Below are positions 28,045 through 38,522 of a stretch of DNA of 64,000 nucleotides, piece after piece. The position numbers and the translations under genes are program-made. The stretch comes from Symbiodinium natans (lineage: Eukaryota > Sar > Dinophyceae > Suessiales > Symbiodiniaceae), in NCBI GenBank assembly GCA_905221605.1, contig CAJNDS010002130.1, positions 1-64,000 on the forward strand, written 5' to 3'. The notes under the pieces were generated by a model that saw nothing but the letters and a program-made list of their open reading frames with translations, had not been told where the DNA came from and did not search any database. Numbering within the stretch: position 1 is the first letter of the stretch; every line of letters begins with the position of its first letter.

Positions 28045-30596
28045 GACATTCGAGACTAGTGGTATTTTCATCTAAAGCTTCCTCAGAATTTGAAAACATG
28101 TAGTAATTGCAACGAAACCTTCCTCAGACACTCGAGACTAGTGGTATTTTCATCTAAACCTTCCTCAGAATTTCAAAACATGGAGCAATTGCAACGAAAC
28201 CTTCCTCAGACACTCGAGACTAGTGGAATTTTCACCTAAACCTTCCTCAGAATTTCAAAACATGTAGCAATTGCAACGAAACCTTCCTCAGACATTCGAG
28301 ACTAGTGGTATTTTCACCTAAATCTTCCTCAGAATTTCAAAATATGAACCAATTGTAATGAAACCTTCCTCAGACACTCGAGACTAGTAGTATTTTCTCC
28401 TAAACCGTCCTCAGAATTTCAAAACATGTAGCAATTGCAACGAAACCTTCCTCAGACACTCGAGACGAGTGGTATTTTCACCTAAACCGTCCTCAGAATT
28501 TCAAAATATGTAGCAATAGCAACGAAACCTTCCTCAGACACTCGAGACTAATGATATTTTCTTCTAAATCTTCCTCAGAATTTCAAAAATATAGCAATTG
28601 CAACGAAACCTTCCTCAGACACTCGAGACAAGTGGTATTTTGACCTAAATCTTCCTCAGAATTTCAAAATATATAGCAATTACAACGAAACCTTCCTCAG
28701 ACACTCGAGACTAGTAGTATTTTCACCTAAACCGTCCTCAGAATTTCAAAACATGTAGCAATTGTAACGAAACCTTCCTCAGACACTCGAGACAAGTGGT
28801 ATTTTCACCTAAACCGTCCTCAGAATTTCAAAACATGTAGCAATTGTAACGAAACCTTCCCCAGACACTCGAGACTAATGTTATTTTCACCTAAACCGTC
28901 CTCAGATTTTCAAAACATGTAGCAATTGTAACGAAACCTTCCTCAGACACTCGAGACTAGTGGTATTTTCACCTAAACCTTTCTCAGAATTTCAAAACAT
29001 GTAGCAATTGCAACGAAACCTTTCTCAGACACTCGAGACTAGTGTTATTTTCACCTAAACCGTCCTCAGAATTTCAAAACATGTAGCAATTGCAACGAAA
29101 CCTTCCTCAGATACTCGAGACTAGTGAAATTTTCACCTAAACCGTCCTCAGAATTTCAAAACATGTAGCAATTACAACGAAACCTTCCTCAGACACTCGA
29201 GACGAGTGGTATTTTCACCTAAACTGTCCTCAGAATTTCAAAATATGTAGCAATTGCAACGAAACCTTCCTCAGACACTCGAGACTAGTAGTATTTTCAC
29301 CTAAACCTTTCTCAGAATTTCAAAACATATAGCATTTGCAACGAAACCTTCCGCAGACACTCGAGACTAGTGGTATTTTAACCTAAACCGTCCTCAGAAT
29401 TTCAAAACATGTAGCAAGTGCAACGAAACCTTCCTCAGACACTCGAGACTAGTGGTATTTTCTCCTAAACCGTCCTCAGAATTTCAAAGCATGTAGCAAT
29501 TGTAACGAAACCTTCCTCAGACACTCGAGACTAGTGGTATTGTCACCTAAACCTTCCTCAGAATTTCAAAATATGTAGCAATTACAACGAAACCTTCCTC
29601 AGACACTCGAGACGAGTGGTATTTTCACCTAAACCGTCCTCAGAGTTTCAAAACATGTAGCAATTGTAACGAAACCTTCCTCAGACACTCGAGACTAGTG
29701 GTATTTTAACCTAAACCTTCCTCAGAATTTCAAAACATGCAGCAATTGTAACGAAACCTTCCTCAGACACTCGAGACTAGTGGTATTTTCACCTAAACCG
29801 TCCTCAGAATTTCAAAACATGTAGCAATCGCAACGAAACCTTTCTCAGACACTCGAGACTAGTGGTATTTTCACCTAAACCGTCCTCAGAATTTCAAAAC
29901 ATGTAGCAATTGCAACGAAACCTTCCTCAGACACTCGAGACAAGTGGTATTTTCCTCTAAACCGTTCTCAGAATTTCAAAACATGTAGCAATTACAACGA
30001 AATCTTCCTCAGACACTCGAGACGAGTGGTATTTTCACCTAAACCGTCCTCAGAATTTCAAAATATGTAGCAATTGCAACGAAACCTTCCTCAGACACTC
30101 GAGACTAGTAGTATTTTCACCTAAACCTTTCTCAGAATTTCAAAACATGTAGCAATTGCAACGAAACCTTTCTCAGATACTCGAGACTAGTGGCATTTTC
30201 ACCTAAACCTTCCTCAGAATTTCAAAACATGTATCAATTACAACGAAACCTTCCTCAGACACTCGAGACTAGTGGCATTTTCACCTAAACCTTCCTCAGA
30301 ATTTCAAAACATGTAGCAATTGCAACGAAACCTTCCTCAGACACTCGAGATTAGTAGTATTTTCACCTAAACCTTCCTCAGAATTTCAAAACATGTAGCA
30401 ATTGCAACGAAACCTTCCTCAGATACTCGAGACTAGTGGTATTTTCACCTAAACCTTCCTCAGAATTTCAAAACATGTAGCAATTGCAACGAAACCTTCC
30501 TCAGACACTCGAGACTAGTGGTATTTTCACCTAAACCGTCCTCAGAATTTCAAAACATGTAGCAATTGCAACGAAACCTTCCTCAGATACTCGAGA

Positions 30597-31026
30597 GGGT
30601 GGTCGGGGCATTCAGGATCAAAATCGGCAAATCGTAATATCTGGACATTGAAATTCGAGAGTGGGTGAAACCAGTGCAAGCGACTTCTGCGCCCAAAAGC
30701 ACCAATTCAGAGCCTTCAAAAAGAGGATATTAGGTGAAACACCTCGCACAAGCGGCATGTGCGCCCAAGCAACTGAAAGGGAATCCATAGCCAGATAAAC
30801 AAGAAGAATATCGAACTCTCCAAGACGCCTCGACGTGCTTAAAAGACCGCCACCACCCCCAATTACGAGGCATCCCAGAAAGACGAAAGGGAAAAGACAT
30901 TCGAAGATTCTCAAAGGCATCTATCAAATGTGAAACAAGCCATCGAAAGGAAAAATATATTCTGACGACACAAAACGTGACTTCAAACTCCACAAATAAC
31001 CATCACATTCAGAAGTTAGGCTCGAT
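30597..31026. mobile_element. 430-bp insert E, copy 10
   Basis: Last E copy, 3,200 bp after copy 9. It resembles copies 5 and 9 over most of its length but differs near the right end (AGGAAAAATATATTCTGACGAC). It is followed one unit later by the long F copy 5. Confidence 0.8.
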
Positions 31027-31108
31027 ACTCGAGACTAGTGGCATTTTCACCTAAACCTTCCTCAGAATTTCAAAATATGTAGCAATAGCAACGAAACCTT
31101 CCTCAGAC

Positions 31109-31316
31109 AAATTTTTCGAAACTAATTTCTGGAGGGTTGGGCGTGTCATGGCGCCGTCCGTTTGCGGGTGGGCTCCATGATCCGTATTTCATTCTAATGT
31201 CTGTGCGCGATCCCAGTGCAAGAGGCTTCTGCTCCCAAAAGCACCAATTAAGAACCAGAAATGCTCTATGTCTATCCATGCCAGGGTGCAAGAGACTTCT
31301 GCTCCCAAAAACACCA
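31109..31316. mobile_element. Insert F, copy 5 (extended form)
   Basis: A longer version (about 208 bp) of insert F. The core ending CTTCTGCTCCCAAAAGCACCA appears twice, separated by AATTAAGAACCAGAAATGCTC and sequence to 31,280. The other F copies look like a deletion between these two cores, or this one like a duplication. It sits about 50 bp before the LINE fragment at 31,368. Confidence 0.7.
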
Positions 31317-31367
31317 GACATTCGAGACTAGTGGTATTTTCATCTAAAGCTTCCTCAGAATTTCAAA

Positions 31368-32516
31368 CGTCGGGTGCTTGAGCATATGTTAGGATCGGTC
31401 TTGTCCCAGCAGCAGTGGACACAGGCTAAACTTCCCCTCAGTCGTGGGGGTCTAGGCTTGACTTCTTCGCGCGTTGAAATAGGCATGCAAGTTGTTCACA
31501 TATCGGATCTGTCTTATGTGATCTCGAGAAGACAATGTTCCGAGCTCGTGGCTGGCCTACTGCCGGAGGGTCATGTGCGCGGGCCGTGTGCTGATGAAGA
31601 ATTGGCGATTCAGCATCTATCAGTGCATTGTGCTCCGACTGGGACATCTTGGCCACCCCCTATCCAGAAATTGCGACAAGTAGAATGTTTAGAGCCTGTG
31701 TATCAGAAAACGACGCAGGCGCTTCTTGATCAAGCGGACTGTTCAGGAAGGGCGCGTTTGCGCGCGGTAGCAGCTAAAGGCGCGGACGCGTGGCTGCACC
31801 AGAACCCGGGGATGACACAGGACACCCTTTTGCCCGATCCCGCATTTCGGGATGCGATAGGTTTACGATTGGGGCTTGCTATGTTTGATGGTTTCGGTAA
31901 TTGTTCTTGTTGCCAACAACCGATGGATCCTCAAGGCCACCATGTCTTGGCATGTATGGGTCAAGGGCACAAACAACTCATGCACACCACGCTCCGCGAT
32001 AGTGTTTTCCGAGTGGCTCGTGCCGCAGGAGTAGCGCCCCAATTGGAGCCTTTGAATCTTTTGCCTGACGATCTACAGGTTCGCCCAGCTGATATCTTGG
32101 TCAGGGCGACGCCCCAAACTAGTTCTTCGGCATGGCGGAAGTTTCCCCGTCTTGCATTGGACTGTGCGATAGTCTCGCCCTTTGTAACCCATGTGCTTGG
32201 AGAGAGTGCAAATCACCAACTTAGTGCAGCCTCTAAGCATGCGGAGCGGAAACGACTATCTAGTCGTATGTGGGAGAGATGTGCCGCGCAAAACATTGGC
32301 TTTGAGCCACTGGTGTGGGAATCCACTGGGGGTATGACGCCAGAAACTTCGTCCATTTTGGATTCTTTGTGCCGGGTAGCAGACGGGAGGATGGGGATTC
32401 AATATGGGACAACCCGTGGAAAGCTTTCGGCCAGGATTTCAATCGACCTGCAGCGTGGCTTCCACGCAGCGTGCACGCTGCAGCGCGCGCAGCAGGCGGC
32501 CGGGAGTGGATTGTAG
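31368..32516 (+). pseudogene. 3' fragment of an RLE-type LINE (C-terminal reverse-transcriptase ORF)
   Basis: An open frame of about 380 codons that enters straight from satellite sequence, so it has lost its 5' part and has no true start; the GTG at 31,374 is only the first possible one. Residues 18-29 (AKLPLSRGGLGL) match the post-palm region of non-LTR reverse transcriptases. Residues 177-208 hold a zinc-binding pattern (CSCC...DPQGHH..AC...H...LRD), and residues 237-268 read RPADILV...ALDCAIVSPF. That is the layout of the C-terminal zinc knuckle plus restriction-like (PD-(D/E)XK) endonuclease of R2/NeSL-like and related elements. The endonuclease would nick target DNA for target-primed reverse transcription. 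Severe 5' truncation is normal for LINEs, yet the remaining frame is intact, which suggests recent arrival. It interrupts the 82-bp array. Confidence 0.75.
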
Positions 32517-32838
32517 GAGGATCCCGTTATCCGTGCGGGTCGTTTACAAGGGATAATTCACTTTCCCTTCCTAGATCCTTGAAACGGATTCTTCGTTTTC
32601 TTTTTCGATTCTTCTCTTCTCCCTCGCCGAATTCGGGGTGGCGGCGGGTCCTTTGCACGGGCCGGGGAATGGAGGAGTTTCTCACTTTTCTCTCCGTCTC
32701 GAGGATCATGACGAGATCCATTTAGTGGACGCTCCTTCTTGATTTAGTACTTGAGAGGGATTGGATACAAGTTTCATTCCCAATCTATTTTACTTTGAAG
32801 CTAGAGGTAGCATGAAGAATTCTAATTGGTATATTTCT
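32517..32838. other. 3' flank of the LINE fragment
   Basis: About 320 bp between the LINE stop codon and the return of satellite-related sequence. The first 200 bp (pyrimidine-rich, TTCGTTTTCTTTTTCGATTC, then GCGGCGGGTCC) probably belong to the LINE 3' UTR. No gene is visible. Confidence 0.4.
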
Positions 32839-32871
32839 AATTGGTGCTTTTGGGCGCAGAAGTCGCTTGCA
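32839..32871 (-). repeat. Inverted copy of the insert-E core
   Basis: AATTGGTGCTTTTGGGCGCA and the following 13 bp are the reverse complement of the segment at about 4,559-4,591 in insert E. This is a fragment of E in opposite orientation at the point where the satellite array resumes after the LINE. Confidence 0.75.
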
Positions 32872-33590
32872 ACGAAAACATATAATAATTGCAACGAAAC
32901 CTTCCTCAGACACTCGAGACTAGTGGTATTTTCATCTAAACCTTCCTCAGAATTTCAAAATATGGAGCAATTACAACGAAACCTTCCTCAGACACTCGAG
33001 ACTAGTGGAATTTTCACCTAAACCTTCCTCAGAATTTGAAAACATGTAGCAATTACAACGAATTCTTCCTCAGACATTCGAGACCAGTGGTATTTTCACC
33101 TAAATCTTCCTCAGAATTTCAAAATATGAACCAATTGTAACGAAACCTTCCTCAGACACTCGAGACTAGTAATATTTTCTCCTAAACCTTCCCCAGAATT
33201 TCAAAATATGTAACAATTGCAACGAAACCTTCCCAAGACACTTTAGACTAGTGGTATTTTCACCTAAACCTTCCTCAGAATTTCAAAAATATAGAGCAAT
33301 AGCAACGAAACCTTCCTCAGACACTCGAGACTAATGATATTTTCTTCTAAATCTTCCTCAGAATTTCAAATTATATAGCAATAGCAATTGCAACGAAACC
33401 TTCCTCAGACACTCGAGGCAAATAGTATTTTGACCTAAATCTTCCTCAGAATTTCAAAATATATAGAGCAATTACAACGAAATCTTCCGACGAGTAGCCA
33501 TTGCAACGAATCCTTTCTTGGACATAGAAGATACGTAGAAATTACAACGAAACCTTCCTCAAAAATTCGAGACTAGTATAATCAGACCCC

Positions 33591-34206
33591 GAAGTCATAA
33601 CAATTACAATGGGGGGGTGGAACCTTCCCCCCAAGGAACTGCACGTTATGACTTATCTCTCGGAAATCATAACATTTAGCTTTCTCCCCAATGTACTGTT
33701 GGGATTCAAGCACACAAAACAATTATGCAATTCGTCCTCTTTGCACGGAAAACCAACAGTCGGAACTCATAAAATTTAGCTTCCCCCCAATGAACCGCTG
33801 GTGACACAGTGGTCGATCGCATTGTTTTGTGCAGCCTTGCGCGCTCCACGTTTGGGGCTGAGGGTTTTGGGGTTTGGGAGTTCCGGGCCGCGGCGATACG
33901 TGCGGCGATACCCCGGCGATACGGCTGGCCATACCCCAACGTGCGATTGATGGCTGTCTACAGATTCTGTTTTCAAAGCCAAGAAGAGGGTTTCAGTTGC
34001 AGTTTAGGGTCCAGCTCCTGTCACAACCACCAGCCCACGAGTCCCCACCCAACATGGCTTCTGGCAAAGAAAACCGGCAAATTGCTTTCAGTCACATGTC
34101 TTGGGCATGCAAATCCCCAGTGCGACCGCTTACGACTTCCTGTTTCCTTTTCCCCTAGTGATTGCAGGCAACACAGGCAAAAAGTGGTATGTCTTCGGGG
34201 CTCGAC
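33591..34206. other. Unassigned sequence after the satellite array
   Basis: Non-repetitive DNA with a short duplicated phrase (CATAACATTTAGCTT near 33,668 and CATAAAATTTAGCTT near 33,768) and a few GC-rich stretches. Overlapping open frames exist on both strands, but none has a recognisable domain. I see no supported gene. Confidence 0.3.
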
Positions 34207-34222
34207 TGTAGCATTTGCAGCG

Positions 34223-34507
34223 AAACCTTCCTCAGAAACTCAAGCCGACTAGCAGTTGCAACGAAGCATTCCTCAGAAATTCAAGACATGTGGCAATTGC
34301 AACGAAACCTTCCTCAGAAACTTGAGACTAGTAAAATTAAGAACAAAACCTTGCTCAAATTCAAGCCGAGTAGCAATTGCAACGAAACCTTCCTCACCAA
34401 TTCAAGACATGCAAAAATTGCAACGAAACCTTGCTCAGAAACTCGAGACTAGTAGCAATTACAGCGAAACCTTCCTCAGAACTTCAAGCCGACAAGCAGT
34501 TGCAACG
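34223..34507. repeat. Seven 41-bp monomers related to the 82-bp satellite
   Basis: Starts of AAACCTTCCTCAGA-like words fall at 34,223, 34,264, 34,305, 34,346, 34,385, 34,426 and 34,467. The spacing is therefore 41 bp (one step is 39). Some monomers resemble half A of the 82-bp unit (CAAGACATGTGGCAATTGCA) and others half B (GAGACTAGTA). The monomers do not alternate as a regular dimer, so this cluster looks like an older monomeric form of the satellite. Confidence 0.85.
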
Positions 34508-34600
34508 TCCCCAAAAGAGGGTGGTTTCAGTAAATTAAGATGTTCAGCACCAAACCTACATTTTTCGACACAACTTCTGGATCTGAAAGGAGCGCGGCAT

Positions 34601-36562
34601 CGCGGATCGAATGCAACTGAGAGCGCGCGCTTCATGCGGGCATCGTGCATCGGCCGCAACAGAGGGGGTGTTCTCATGAATGGCTCCGTCAGAGTTTAGG
34701 TTTTGGGGTTGAGGGTTTAAGGGTTTAAGGGTTTAAGGGTTTAGGGGTTTAGGGGTTTAGGGGTTTAGGGGTTCAGGGGTTCAGGGTTTATAGGGTTCAG
34801 GCTGTACAGGGAATTTCGAGGCTTCGCTCCAGGGGTGCGCGGTGACAACTTGGGAGTTGTGAGAGGATCCACCCCAGCGTGGGTTTTTCGCGGCTATCGC
34901 ACGTGCGGCGTATCCGCTAACAGCTAAATCCAAATGGAGAGAATAAGTGGCCACTGACGACACGCCTCATGTCGCGATGAGTCGCCGGCCTTGACCACGA
35001 AGCCCCCCCTTGAGAATGTGCCTGCAAAGCTTTATAAGCCCTAAGCCCGAATTAAACCCAATTCTCTGTGGGATGCTTCTGGCCATCACAAAGGCTTCCC
35101 CATTGCCTTTGCCATGAGCCCAGGTTTGGCAGAAGCCGCAGGAAGGGCTCCAGGCAATTGAGGGTTTAGGGTTTGGGGCTCCAGGGTGCAGGGTTGTGGG
35201 TGTAGGGTGGATCATAGTACCCCTAAACCCCAAACAGTCCCTAAACCCTAAACCCCCACTACAATCCCCCTATTTCAGGACTGTTAGCATAGGCAGGAAG
35301 CATCCCAAACCTTAATGCCCGATGGAGGATCTCTTTTGGCTGATGGGCAGCCCGTGGCCTGCAACTCTGCAGGGAGGGTTTTGGGTGGAGGCGGTGCAGG
35401 GTTGAGGGTTTAGGATTTAGGGTTTAGGGCTGTGGGTCCAGGGATATGCTAGGGCCGAGGCTCTCTAGCAGTCAACTGCAATGAGCCCTCAACCCGCTCT
35501 TAAAGCCCCCAGATCCTACCGAAGCCGGAAGACCCGAGCCCATGCTGTTCAGGGTTTATGGAGTTTAGGGAGTTTAGGGGTGTTTCGGGATGTTTAGGGA
35601 GTTAAGGGATGTTTCGGGATGTTTAGGGAGTTAAGGAATGTTTAGGGAGTTTAGGGAGGTTAGTTTAGGGAGTTGAGGGAGCCAGCGGCTCTGCCACACC
35701 CCAAGCATGCTAGAAATCGGCAGCCCCGCAAGCTGGTCCGCTGCGCGGACAAGGGTATAGGAGGGTTGAGGGTTTAGGGCTTAGGATGTTTAGGGTTTAG
35801 GGTTTAGGGCTTAGGATGTTCAGGGCTGTTGGGATGAGTAGGCCGCGTTGTTAGGGATGTCAGGGTTCTTTGTGACTTTAGAGATGCTTGGGTAACTAGG
35901 GAGATTGGGGATATTAGGGAACTCTCAGGGTGAAGGGGCTTAGAGGAGCCTTCAGCAATTGGGTTGCGACACGTTTGGGAGGCCTGCGGGGTGCACGAGC
36001 GGTAAACGAAACTGCAAACTGCAACGCAGGATTCCTGCTACGCCTCACTTGGACGAGAGCCTCGGGCCCCTCTTCTGCTGGTCACTCGGCGCCTTCGCAC
36101 CTCACCCCCCTCACCCTTTCTGAAGAATCTTTAGGGTTCAGGGTTTAGGGCTGCGAAACCTTAGCCTATCAACCCCTAAACCTTAAACCGTCTCGGGCTT
36201 TTTGGCGACCAAAGGAGGCAGAGGAGGAGTGGGAGCGGACTGGGAGTCACGGAACGCACTCGGATCTTTAGGGCTTAGGGTTGGGTTTGGGTTTGGGGTT
36301 TAGGGTTCACCAGCACAGACTGACCCTACCCAAATAGATCATTGGCCGTCAGAATATGCGCTGTTTGAGAGGCTCATGAGGCTCTTGCACAGGCTGCTGG
36401 GTGGTTGAGGGTTTAGGATTCAGGGCCAAGAACAGGCCCTGAAATCCTAAAGCCCTAAATCTGCGCCGAAAAAGCCACTTGAAAACCCCTCGTCCCTGCA
36501 ACATTAAGGTTTAGGGTTAGGGCCATAGGGACTCGTGGAAGCCTTAAGGCCTTAAACGAAAC
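34601..36562. repeat. 2-kb segmental duplication, copy 1
   Basis: Starts CGCGGATCGAATGCAACTG and ends near the GGAAGCCTTAAGGCCTTAAA at about 36,536. Landmarks recur in copy 2 at offsets of about 2,122 bp (start), 2,071 bp (GCTGTACAGGGA) and 1,927 bp (CTCTCAGGGTGAAGG), so the copies differ by indels in TTTAGGG-like tracts. Many degenerate TTTAGGG and GTTTAGGGAG runs occur (for example 35,560-35,690). Short open frames conserved between the copies have no recognisable domain; no gene is called. Confidence 0.85.
34695..34797. repeat. Telomere-like octamer tract in duplication copy 1
   Basis: Runs of TTTAAGGG and TTTAGGGG, 8-bp variants of the plant-type telomere heptamer, between the conserved word ATGGCTCCG and the conserved GCTGTACAGGGA. 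About 100 bp. Confidence 0.8.
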
Positions 36563-36722
36563 GTGCTTGTATGGTTTAGCGGGACCCAAGGGAACTCACA
36601 GTCGGGCCTTAAAGCTCGGAAAAGCCCGGGACGGGGGTCTGAATTTGGAACAACCCCCCCCCCCCCGCCCCGCCTTGCAGGGCTCACAAGGAAGCCTGCA
36701 AAGCCTGCCAGTTGTTGGTCTT

Positions 36723-38522
36723 CGCGGATCGAATGCAACTGTGCGGGCATCGTCGTGCATCGGCCGCAACAGGGGTGTTCTCATGAATGGCTCCGCTAGG
36801 GTTTAAGGGTTTAAGGGTTTAAGGGTTTAAGGGTTCAAGGGTTTAAGGGTTCAAGGGTTTATAGGGTTCAGGCTGTACAGGGAGTTTCGAGGCTTCGCTC
36901 CAGGGGTGCGCGGTGACAACTTGGGAGTTGTGAGAGGATCCAACCCAGCGTGAGTTTTTGGCGGCTATCGCACGTGCGGCGATCCGCTGACAGCTATAAA
37001 TCCTATTTGAGCCAGGAGAGAGATCCTCATGTCGCCATGAGTCGCCGGCCTTGACCACGAAGCCCCCCCCTGAGAATTTGCAGTGCCCTCTAAACCATAA
37101 TCCCCTAAACCCTTGGCCCTTCGCCCTATAAACCCTAACCCCAATTCTCTGTGGGATGCTTCTGGCCTTAAAGGGCTTCCCCGCCTTTGAGCCTTGTTTG
37201 GCAGACGCCGCAAGAAATCGAGGGTTTAGGGTTTGGGGTTTAGGGTGCAGGATTGTGGGTGTAGGGTGGAGGGTTTTGGGTGTAGGGTTGAGAGCTTAGG
37301 ATTTAGGGTTTAGGGTCTAGGGTTGAGGGTCCAGGGATATGCTAGGGCCGAGGCTCTGTAGCGGTCAACTGCAATGAGCCCTCAACCCGCCCTTAAAGCC
37401 CCCAGGTTCTACCGAAGCCGGAAGACACAAGCCGATGCTGTTCAGGGTTTATGGAGTGTAGGGAGTTTAGGGGTGTTTCGGGATGTTTAGGGAGTGAAGG
37501 GATGCTTAGGGAGTTTAGGGAGTTTTGGGGAGTTTAGGGAGTTTAGGGTGTTGAGGGAGTTAAGAAAAGGCCAGCAGCTCTGCCACACCCCAAGGATGCT
37601 CAGATTTCGGCAGCCCCGCAAGCTCGCTGCGTAAGTCAGGGATGTTCAGTTTAGGGTTTCAGGGTTTCAGGGTTTAAGGGTTTAAGGGTTTAAGGGTTTA
37701 GGGTTTAGGGGCTAGGGCTTAGGATGTTCAGGGCTGTTGGGATGAGTAAGGTTGCTAGGGTTATTAGGGCCGGGTTGTTAGGGATGTCAGGGTTCTTTGT
37801 GACTTTAGAGATGCTTGGGTAACTAGGGAGATTGGGGATATTAGGGAACTCTCAGGGTGAAGGGGCTTAGAGGAGCCTTCAGCAATTGGGTTGCGACACG
37901 TTTGGGAGGCCTGCGGGGTGCACGAGCGGTAAACGAAACTGCAAACTGCAACGCAGGATTCCTGCTACGCCTCACTTGGACGATAGCCTCGATTCCATGT
38001 TCTGCTGGTCCTTCGGCGCCTTCGCACATCACCCCCCTCACCCTTTGTGAAGAATCTTTAGGGTTCAGGGTTTAGGGCTGCTAAACCTTAGCGCATCAAC
38101 CCCTAAACCTTAAACCGTCGGGCTTTTTGGCGACCAAAGGAGGCAGAGGAGGTGTGGGAGCAGGAGGACTGGGAGTCACGGAACGCACTCGGATCTTTAG
38201 GGTTTGGGTGTGGGGTTTAGGGTTCACCAGCCCCTGTAGACTGACCCTACCCAACCAAACAGATCATTGGCCGTCAGATATGAGCTGCTTTAGAGGCTCT
38301 TGCACACCGAGGCTGCTGGGTGGTTTAGGGTTTAGGGTTTAGGGTCTCGGGTTTAGCGTTTAGGATACAGGGCCAAAGAACAGGCCAAGAACAGGCCCTG
38401 AATCCTAAAGCCCTAAATCTGCGCCGAAGAACCCACTTATTGAAAACCCCTGCGACAGTAGGGTTTAGGGTTTAGGGTCATAGGGACTCATGGAAGCCGT
38501 AAGGCCTTCAACGAAACGCGCT
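36723..38522. repeat. 2-kb segmental duplication, copy 2
   Basis: Direct-repeat partner of 34,601-36,562, beginning CGCGGATCGAATGCAACTG and ending near CATGGAAGCCGTAAGGCCTT. It carries the same order of landmarks: octamer tract, GCTGTACAGGGAGTTTCG, GTTTAGGGAG minisatellite at 37,450-37,570, CTCTCAGGGTGAAGG and the GGGACTCATGGAAGCC end. No gene recognised. Confidence 0.85.
36799..36868. repeat. Telomere-like octamer tract in duplication copy 2
   Basis: The same position as the tract at 34,695 but only about 70 bp, mostly TTTAAGGG with TTCAAGGG variants. The tract is length-variable between fixed flanks. Confidence 0.8.

Larger units (their letters stand above)
7179..30596. repeat. Higher-order tandem duplication of about 11.1-11.6 kb within the satellite
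   Basis: The block from insert E2 to the start of E6 (7,179-18,661) recurs as the block from E6 to E10 (18,662-30,596). Corresponding landmarks are offset by 11,483 bp (E2/E6), 11,565 bp (E3/E7) and 11,074 bp (E4/E8 and E5/E9). The offset changes by about one and about six 82-bp units, as expected from unequal exchange in a satellite. Shared private features support the pairing. A fused unit with a second half-motif sits just after E2 (about 7,741) and E6 (about 19,224), and the same degenerate units follow E3 (10,517) and E7 (22,082). Confidence 0.88.
1..33590. repeat. 82-bp satellite array (dimer of 41-bp halves)
   Basis: A head-to-tail satellite whose unit is 82 bp, for example from the ACTCGAG at 73 to the one at 155. 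Both halves begin AAACCTTCCTCAGA. Half A continues to ACATGTAGCAATTGCAACG and half B to ACTCGAGACTAGTGGTATTT. The 41-bp halves match at about 28 of 41 positions, so the unit is a diverged dimer. Recurrent variants are CCTTCCT/CCGTCCT, ATGTAG/ATATAG and GCAACG/ACAACG/GTAACG. By length I estimate 320-330 units after removing inserts. Most units keep CTCGAG and ACTAGT. The array starts mid-unit at the window edge, is interrupted by inserts E and F and by a LINE fragment at 31,368-32,838, and fades out at 33,480-33,590. Small ORFs inside it are by-products of the period. Confidence 0.97.

Noticed and set aside
1-33590. CRISPR-like regular spacing
   Set aside because: There are no unique spacers; the whole 82-bp unit repeats, and the context is eukaryotic.
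33809-34252. 147-codon plus-strand ORF
   Set aside because: Its second half is satellite-like monomer sequence and its first half is GC-rich text with competing frames on both strands; no domain.
35930-36148. 72-codon ORF conserved at 37,857-38,075
   Set aside because: Conservation follows from the 2-kb duplication, and the C-terminal part is TTTAGGG-like sequence.
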